The notes below the pieces were generated by a model. The model did no database searches. It worked only from the letters and a program-made list of their open reading frames with translations, and had not been told where the DNA came from. This document shows, piece by piece, positions 51,187 to 54,928 of a stretch of DNA of 54,928 nt (its first letter is position 1; each line of letters starts with the position of its first letter). This DNA is from Methanoregula sp. UBA64. GTDB taxonomy: Archaea > Halobacteriota > Methanomicrobia > Methanomicrobiales > Methanospirillaceae. Location: the NCBI RefSeq assembly GCF_002502735.1, contig NZ_DAQC01000001.1:1-54928 (forward strand). Reading direction: 5' to 3'. Made by a program: the position numbers and the translations under genes.

Positions 51187-51375
51187 ATGACGTGCTGTGA
51201 GAAGCATTCGGAACACAATCACTCTAAAACCTGCAAGATCTGCAAATCCGAGTTCTGCCACGACTGCCACCCGTCGGCATTTGGCATCTGCGAGAAGTGC
51301 GGGTACAAGATCCTGATCGTCCTTGTCGTCGTGATGGTGATTGCCTCGTACATGGCCTGGTTCGGCGTATTTTAA
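51187..51375 (+). CDS. Small Cys/His-rich membrane protein
   Basis: A 62-residue protein, family not recognised. Residues 3-38 contain eight cysteines and several histidines in CxxC spacing (C16-C19, C24-C27, C35-C38), which suits a double zinc ribbon or B-box-like knuckle. Residues 42-61 form one membrane helix (ILIVLVVVMVIASYMAWFGV). The zinc part would face the cytoplasm if the helix is a simple anchor. Confidence 0.75.
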   Translation: MTCCEKHSEHNHSKTCKICKSEFCHDCHPSAFGICEKCGYKILIVLVVVMVIASYMAWFGVF

Positions 51376-51433
51376 AAAAAGGCCGATATCATTCTCCTTT
51401 TTATTCTACCTGCCCGGAAGCGAGGGTAAAAAA

Positions 51434-52894
51434 ATGCAGTCATTAGAACCTGCAAACGGCGATGCCGCAGCCCAGAGTCCCGCGATCTGCCGGACCCCGG
51501 CCCGGCCGGTAACCGCGACCGAGAAGCACATTGTCCTTTTAATCGCGATCCTTGCCGGCTTTTTAACGCCTTTTGACGGTTCTGCGGTCAACATTGCCCT
51601 CCCTACTATCGGTACCCAGTTCCACATGGACGCAATCGCCCTCTCTTGGGTTGCGACCGCATACATCCTCGCATCCGCCCTGTTCCTCGTGCCGTTCGGG
51701 AAGATCGCGGATATCTACGGGAGAAAGAAGGTCTTTTTATGTGGCCTTGCGGTATTCGGGGCTGCGTCGCTGGTCATGACCCTTGTTGCAACCGAGCAGC
51801 AGATGATCGCGGTCCGGGTTTTACAGGGGATTGGCGCAGCGATGATCTACGGAACCGCGGCTGCGATCCTGATCGCGGTTTACCCCCCGGGCGAACGGGG
51901 AAAAGTGCTCGGCATCTACATCACAGCCGTGTACCTCGGCCTGACGATCGGGCCGTTTGCCGGCGGGATCCTTACCGATCTCTTCGGCTGGCAGACAATA
52001 TTCTACATCAACGTGCCCATTGCTATCGGTGCGATCGCCCTTGTCCTGTGGAAACTCAAAGGCGAGTGGGCCGAATGCGCAGGAGAACACTTCGATCTTA
52101 TCGGATCGCTGATCTACAGTGTCGGCCTCGTGGCGCTCATGTACGGGTTCTCTGTTCTCCCGGCCGTGTACGGGGGCGCACTCGTGATTGCCGGTATCGT
52201 CTTTTTGGCCTTCTTTGTCTGGTTCGAGCTGCATCAGGCCTGCCCGGTCCTCGACATGAAGCTCTTTACCCGGAGCCGGATCTTCACGTTTTCGAGCCTT
52301 GCGGCGCTTATCAACTATGCTGCAACGTACGCGATTGCCTTCCTGCTCAGCCTCGACCTCCAGTACACCAAAGGCTTCTCAGCGGAACACGCCGGCCTGA
52401 TTATCGTCGCAGCCCCGTTTGTCCAGATGCTTGTCTCGCCCTTTGCCGGCTGGCTCTCGGACCGGTACGACTCGCAGGTGATCTCATCGGTGGGGATGGG
52501 TCTTTCCGCACTGGGGCTCTTCCTCTTTGTCTTCCTGACCGCAGCAACCCCGCTCTGGTATATCATTGCCGTGCTCATGCTCCTCGGGCTGGGTTTCGGC
52601 CTGTTCTCGTCGCCGAATACAAACGCGATCATGAGCGCGGTGGAGAAGCGGTACTACGGTGTCGCATCGGGGATCAACGGGACGGTCCGTCTTCTCGGCC
52701 AGATGCTCTCGATGGGTATCGCGATGATGATCTTTGCCATCTTCATCGGTGATGTGGAGATCACGCCGCAGTATTACCCGCAGTTCACCGCAAGCCTGCA
52801 CTGGCTTTTCATGATCTTTACCGTGATGTGCGTGATCGGCATCTTTGCCTCCCTTGCACGGGGGAAAGACGAGCGGCCCGCCGAAGCGGAATAA
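51434..52894 (+). CDS. MFS drug/metabolite exporter (DHA2, EmrB-like)
   Basis: A 486-residue permease with about 14 membrane helices, typical of the DHA2 family: FDGSAVNIALPTIGTQF in the first helix region, the loop PFGKIADIYGRKKVFL between helices 2 and 3, and GPFAGGILTDLFGWQTIFYINVPI in helix 5. The start at 51434 follows GAGGGTAAAAAA. A T7 run ends the gene. Substrate unknown. Confidence 0.93.
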   Translation: MQSLEPANGDAAAQSPAICRTPARPVTATEKHIVLLIAILAGFLTPFDGSAVNIALPTIGTQFHMDAIALSWVATAYILASALFLVPFGKIADIYGRKKVFLCGLAVFGAASLVMTLVATEQQMIAVRVLQGIGAAMIYGTAAAILIAVYPPGERGKVLGIYITAVYLGLTIGPFAGGILTDLFGWQTIFYINVPIAIGAIALVLWKLKGEWAECAGEHFDLIGSLIYSVGLVALMYGFSVLPAVYGGALVIAGIVFLAFFVWFELHQACPVLDMKLFTRSRIFTFSSLAALINYAATYAIAFLLSLDLQYTKGFSAEHAGLIIVAAPFVQMLVSPFAGWLSDRYDSQVISSVGMGLSALGLFLFVFLTAATPLWYIIAVLMLLGLGFGLFSSPNTNAIMSAVEKRYYGVASGINGTVRLLGQMLSMGIAMMIFAIFIGDVEITPQYYPQFTASLHWLFMIFTVMCVIGIFASLARGKDERPAEAE

Positions 52895-52912
52895 TTTTTT
52901 TCTTAAAAAAAA
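52895..52912. terminator. Bidirectional T/A run
   Basis: T7 directly after the MFS stop, then CTT and A8 just beyond the acyl-CoA synthetase 3' end. Serves both convergent genes. Confidence 0.5.
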
Positions 52913-52931
52913 GAGGACGGGGCCGGGCTCT

Positions 52932-54635
52932 TTATGCGGTCTTGATCCCGTCTGCGGATTCAAGGCCCAGTTTTTTGATGGACTCTTCCCGCATGGCAAA
53001 CTTCTGGATCTTGCCGGTCACGCTCATGGGGAAGTCGTCGACAAAGAGGACATACCGGGGGATCTTGAAGTGGGCGATCTTTCCCTTGCAGAACTCTTTT
53101 ACCTCGCTCTCGGTGAGTGCCTGCCCGCTCTTTACTTTGATCCAGGCGCAGAGCTCCTCGCCGTACTTCACGTCCGGCACGCCGACCACGTACACATCGG
53201 AGACCTTCTCGTGGTGGTGGAGGAACTCCTCGATCTCGCGCGGGTAGATGTTCTCCCCGCCCCGGATCACCATGTCCTTTAGCCGGCCCACGACCTTAAA
53301 GTAGCCCTCCTCGTCCATGGTGGCAAGGTCTCCGGTATGGTTCCAGTGGTCCTTGTCGAGGGTTGCATGGGTGGCGGCCGGATTGTTGTAATAGCATTTC
53401 ATCACGCAGTAGCCGCGGGCGCAGACTTCGCCGACCTCGCCCATCGGGACAATTCGGCCGGTTTTGGGGTCCACAATCTTGAGCTCCGTGTGCGGGAAGG
53501 CTTTGCCGATGGTCGTGACCCGGCGTTCGAGCGGGTCTTTTGTCGTGGTCATGGTAACGCCCGGCGAGGTCTCGGTCTGGCCGTACACGATCACGATGTC
53601 CCGCATGTTCATGAGGGTATTGACCTTCCGCATCACCTCGATCGGGCAGGGGGAACCGGCCATGATGCCCGTGCGCAGGGTGGAAAGATTGTATTTCCCA
53701 AAGTTCGGGAGGGAGAGCTCGGCAATGAACATCGTGGGCACGCCGTGGACGGCGGTGCAGCGCTCTTTTTCGATCGTCTTTAAGACCTCCTCGGCATCGA
53801 AGGTGGGGCAGGGAAGCACCATGGTCGAGCCGTGGGTGGCAGAGGCCATGTTGGAGAGGACCATCCCGAAACAGTGGTAGAACGGTACCGGGATGCAGAG
53901 CCGGTCCTTCTCGGTAAAGCCCATGCCCGAGCCGATGATGTAGCCGTTGTTTAAGACCCCGTGGTGGGTGAGGACAACGCCTTTGGGGAACCCGGTCGTA
54001 CCGCTCGTGTACTGGATGTTGATGGGATCGTCGAACGTGAGCGACTCGCCCCGCTCGACCAGTTCGTCCTGCGAGATCTCTTCGGCCTTCTTCATGAACT
54101 CGGGCCAGGTGAACATGCCGTTATACGGGATGTCCCCCATAAAGACGACATTTTTTAAGAAGGGGAACTTCTCGCTTGAGACCTTTCCCGCCTTCTGCTC
54201 GTAGGCTTCGGGGCAGGCCTCGTAGAACATCCCCACGTAATCGGAGGTCTTGAACCGCCCCTGGAGGATCAGGGTCTGGATCTCGGCCTGCTTTAAGGCG
54301 TATTCGAGCTCGTAGGTACGGTAGGCGGGGTTGATGTTGACCATGATCGCCCCGATCTTCGCGGTTGCGAACTGGACTACGATCCACTCGGCATGGTTCA
54401 TTGCCCAGATGCCGACCCGGTCGCCTTTTTCTACCCCGAGGCCCATGAGCGCCCGGCCTACCTCGTTGACCTTCTCGCGGAACTCCTTATACGTCCAGCG
54501 GATGTTCTGGTGGACCGAGACCACGGCCTCGTTATCCGGATATTTTGCTGCGATCACGTCCAGCATTTCCCCGATGGTCATCCCCAGCAGCGGGTACTCT
54601 GCGGTGCCGCACGTGTAACTGATACCCTGAGCCAT
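52932..54635 (-). CDS. AMP-forming acyl-CoA synthetase
   Basis: A 567-residue adenylate-forming enzyme. Motifs: P-loop QYTSGTTGFPKGVVLTHHG, the AMP site IVYGQTETSPG, HTGDLATMDEEGYFKVVGRLKDMVIRGGENIYPREIEEF and the catalytic-lysine segment MSVTGKIQKFAMRE. The substrate is a carboxylic acid, most likely medium or branched chain; the family in methanogens is not fully assigned. The start at 54635 (MAQGISYTCGTAEYPLL) matches a TATA 22-32 bases upstream. Confidence 0.93.
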   Translation of the reverse strand: MAQGISYTCGTAEYPLLGMTIGEMLDVIAAKYPDNEAVVSVHQNIRWTYKEFREKVNEVGRALMGLGVEKGDRVGIWAMNHAEWIVVQFATAKIGAIMVNINPAYRTYELEYALKQAEIQTLILQGRFKTSDYVGMFYEACPEAYEQKAGKVSSEKFPFLKNVVFMGDIPYNGMFTWPEFMKKAEEISQDELVERGESLTFDDPINIQYTSGTTGFPKGVVLTHHGVLNNGYIIGSGMGFTEKDRLCIPVPFYHCFGMVLSNMASATHGSTMVLPCPTFDAEEVLKTIEKERCTAVHGVPTMFIAELSLPNFGKYNLSTLRTGIMAGSPCPIEVMRKVNTLMNMRDIVIVYGQTETSPGVTMTTTKDPLERRVTTIGKAFPHTELKIVDPKTGRIVPMGEVGEVCARGYCVMKCYYNNPAATHATLDKDHWNHTGDLATMDEEGYFKVVGRLKDMVIRGGENIYPREIEEFLHHHEKVSDVYVVGVPDVKYGEELCAWIKVKSGQALTESEVKEFCKGKIAHFKIPRYVLFVDDFPMSVTGKIQKFAMREESIKKLGLESADGIKTA

Positions 54636-54657
54636 CGTAAAATATGGGGGGAGAAGA

Positions 54658-54667
54658 GCATATATCA
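54658..54667 (-). promoter_or_regulatory. TATA box of acyl-CoA synthetase
   Basis: TGATATATGC (minus strand) puts the start site at about 54637, two bases before the ATG, so the message is probably leaderless. Confidence 0.55.
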
Positions 54668-54836
54668 TTAGTGCCGCCCCGGCGTTCGTCGGTGTCTTTT
54701 GGAGACTGGGCCGGGGAAAACCGACGGGCCTTGCAGGGCTGCCTGTGGCGGGAAAACCGGGCGTCCGGTAACAACACTTAAATTTTGTCAGCACGATTTT
54801 GTACAGTCAGCTGTAGCAACATGCTGCATGACGGGC

Positions 54837-54928
54837 GGGGTTGTGGCCAAGCCCGGAATGGCGACGGGCTCCAGCGGTCTTTGCGTTCAAAAAACGTGCT
54901 CGCAGATGATGAACAATGGGTCTGCTGA
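54837..54928 (+). tRNA. tRNA-Trp (anticodon CCA), 5' exon and part of intron
   Basis: The 5' exon covers 54837-54874: GGGGTTG acceptor strand, TG, D arm GCCA/TGGC, anticodon-stem strand ACGGG and CT-CCA-G up to nucleotide 37. The intron begins at 54875, between positions 37 and 38 as in other archaea, and runs past the end of the window. A TATA-like CTTAAATTTT lies at 54777-54786. The 3' exon (expected CCCGT for positions 39-43) is not in view. Confidence 0.88.
54906..54928 (+). ncRNA. Box C/D guide RNA within tRNA-Trp intron (5' half)
   Basis: Box C ATGATGA (54906-54912), a 12-base guide ACAATGGGTCTG and box D' CTGA (54925-54928). By the D+5 rule the guide pairs with CAG-A-CCC across positions 35-41 of the spliced tRNA-Trp and would direct 2'-O-methylation of nucleotide 39. 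Archaeal tRNA-Trp introns are known to encode C/D guides for positions 34 and 39 (Haloferax). The C'/D half lies outside the window. Confidence 0.75.

Overview
The window reads as a chromosomal segment of a methanogenic archaeon, most likely Methanomicrobiales (Methanoregula-like). The evidence is a methanogenesis marker gene (MMP14), archaeal lipid enzymes (CarS, a Tes-type tetraether synthase, GGGP synthase), archaeal DnaG primase, GatCAB, archaeal UMP kinase, TATA-type promoters, GGTGATC-type Shine-Dalgarno sites and a tRNA-Trp with an intron. The genus is inferred from gene content and moderately high GC, not proven. No CRISPR array, rRNA, IS element or clear phage gene was found.

Layout. 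0-16.5 kb is a housekeeping core: carB (5' truncated), a cupredoxin-like lipoprotein, argG, MMP14 with a small acidic partner, a minus-strand carS-pyrE-purD-argF unit, divergent tes, an ornithine cyclodeaminase-family dehydrogenase, UPF0058, dnaG, a YggU-type protein and pyrC. 17.2-18.3 kb is an AT-rich island next to tRNA-Leu, with one intact and one decayed zinc-ribbon membrane protein. 18.6-27.1 kb is a plus-strand block: a truncated asparagine synthetase homologue overlapping gatCAB, topA with a helix-hairpin-helix tail, GGGP synthase and a TrmJ-like methylase. 27.2-27.6 kb holds two copies of a 142-nt non-coding repeat.

27.6-40.3 kb is an accessory cell-surface region. It has a GT39-type membrane glycosyltransferase with GtrA, a helix-turn-helix/FHA regulator beside a transmembrane Ser/Thr kinase with an extracellular NosD-like beta-helix, a Thr/Pro-rich lipoprotein, a five-PKD surface protein, and a MacB-like ABC exporter with a COG1361 protein. 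Four promoters here share an apparently new element (TTGAACC-N4-GGT on the + strand) at nearly fixed, helically phased distance from the TATA box. The regulator gene carries a perfect 18-bp palindrome at its own predicted start site. Together this looks like a phospho-signalling circuit controlling surface export and glycosylation; it is the best candidate for an undescribed system.

40.4-54.9 kb returns to core functions: a Mut7-C / AmmeMemoRadiSam radical SAM / tiny zinc-ribbon operon, pyrH, tRNA-Pro, nth, two tandem PiT phosphate transporter-DUF47 pairs, tRNA-Ala, nicotinate phosphoribosyltransferase, an MTI phosphorylase-DadD salvage pair, an MFS exporter and an acyl-CoA synthetase. The window ends inside tRNA-Trp, whose intron carries the start of a box C/D guide RNA that appears to target its own tRNA. 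DadD and the MTI phosphorylase would recycle the 5'-deoxyadenosine and methylthioadenosine made by SAM enzymes such as Tes and AmrS.
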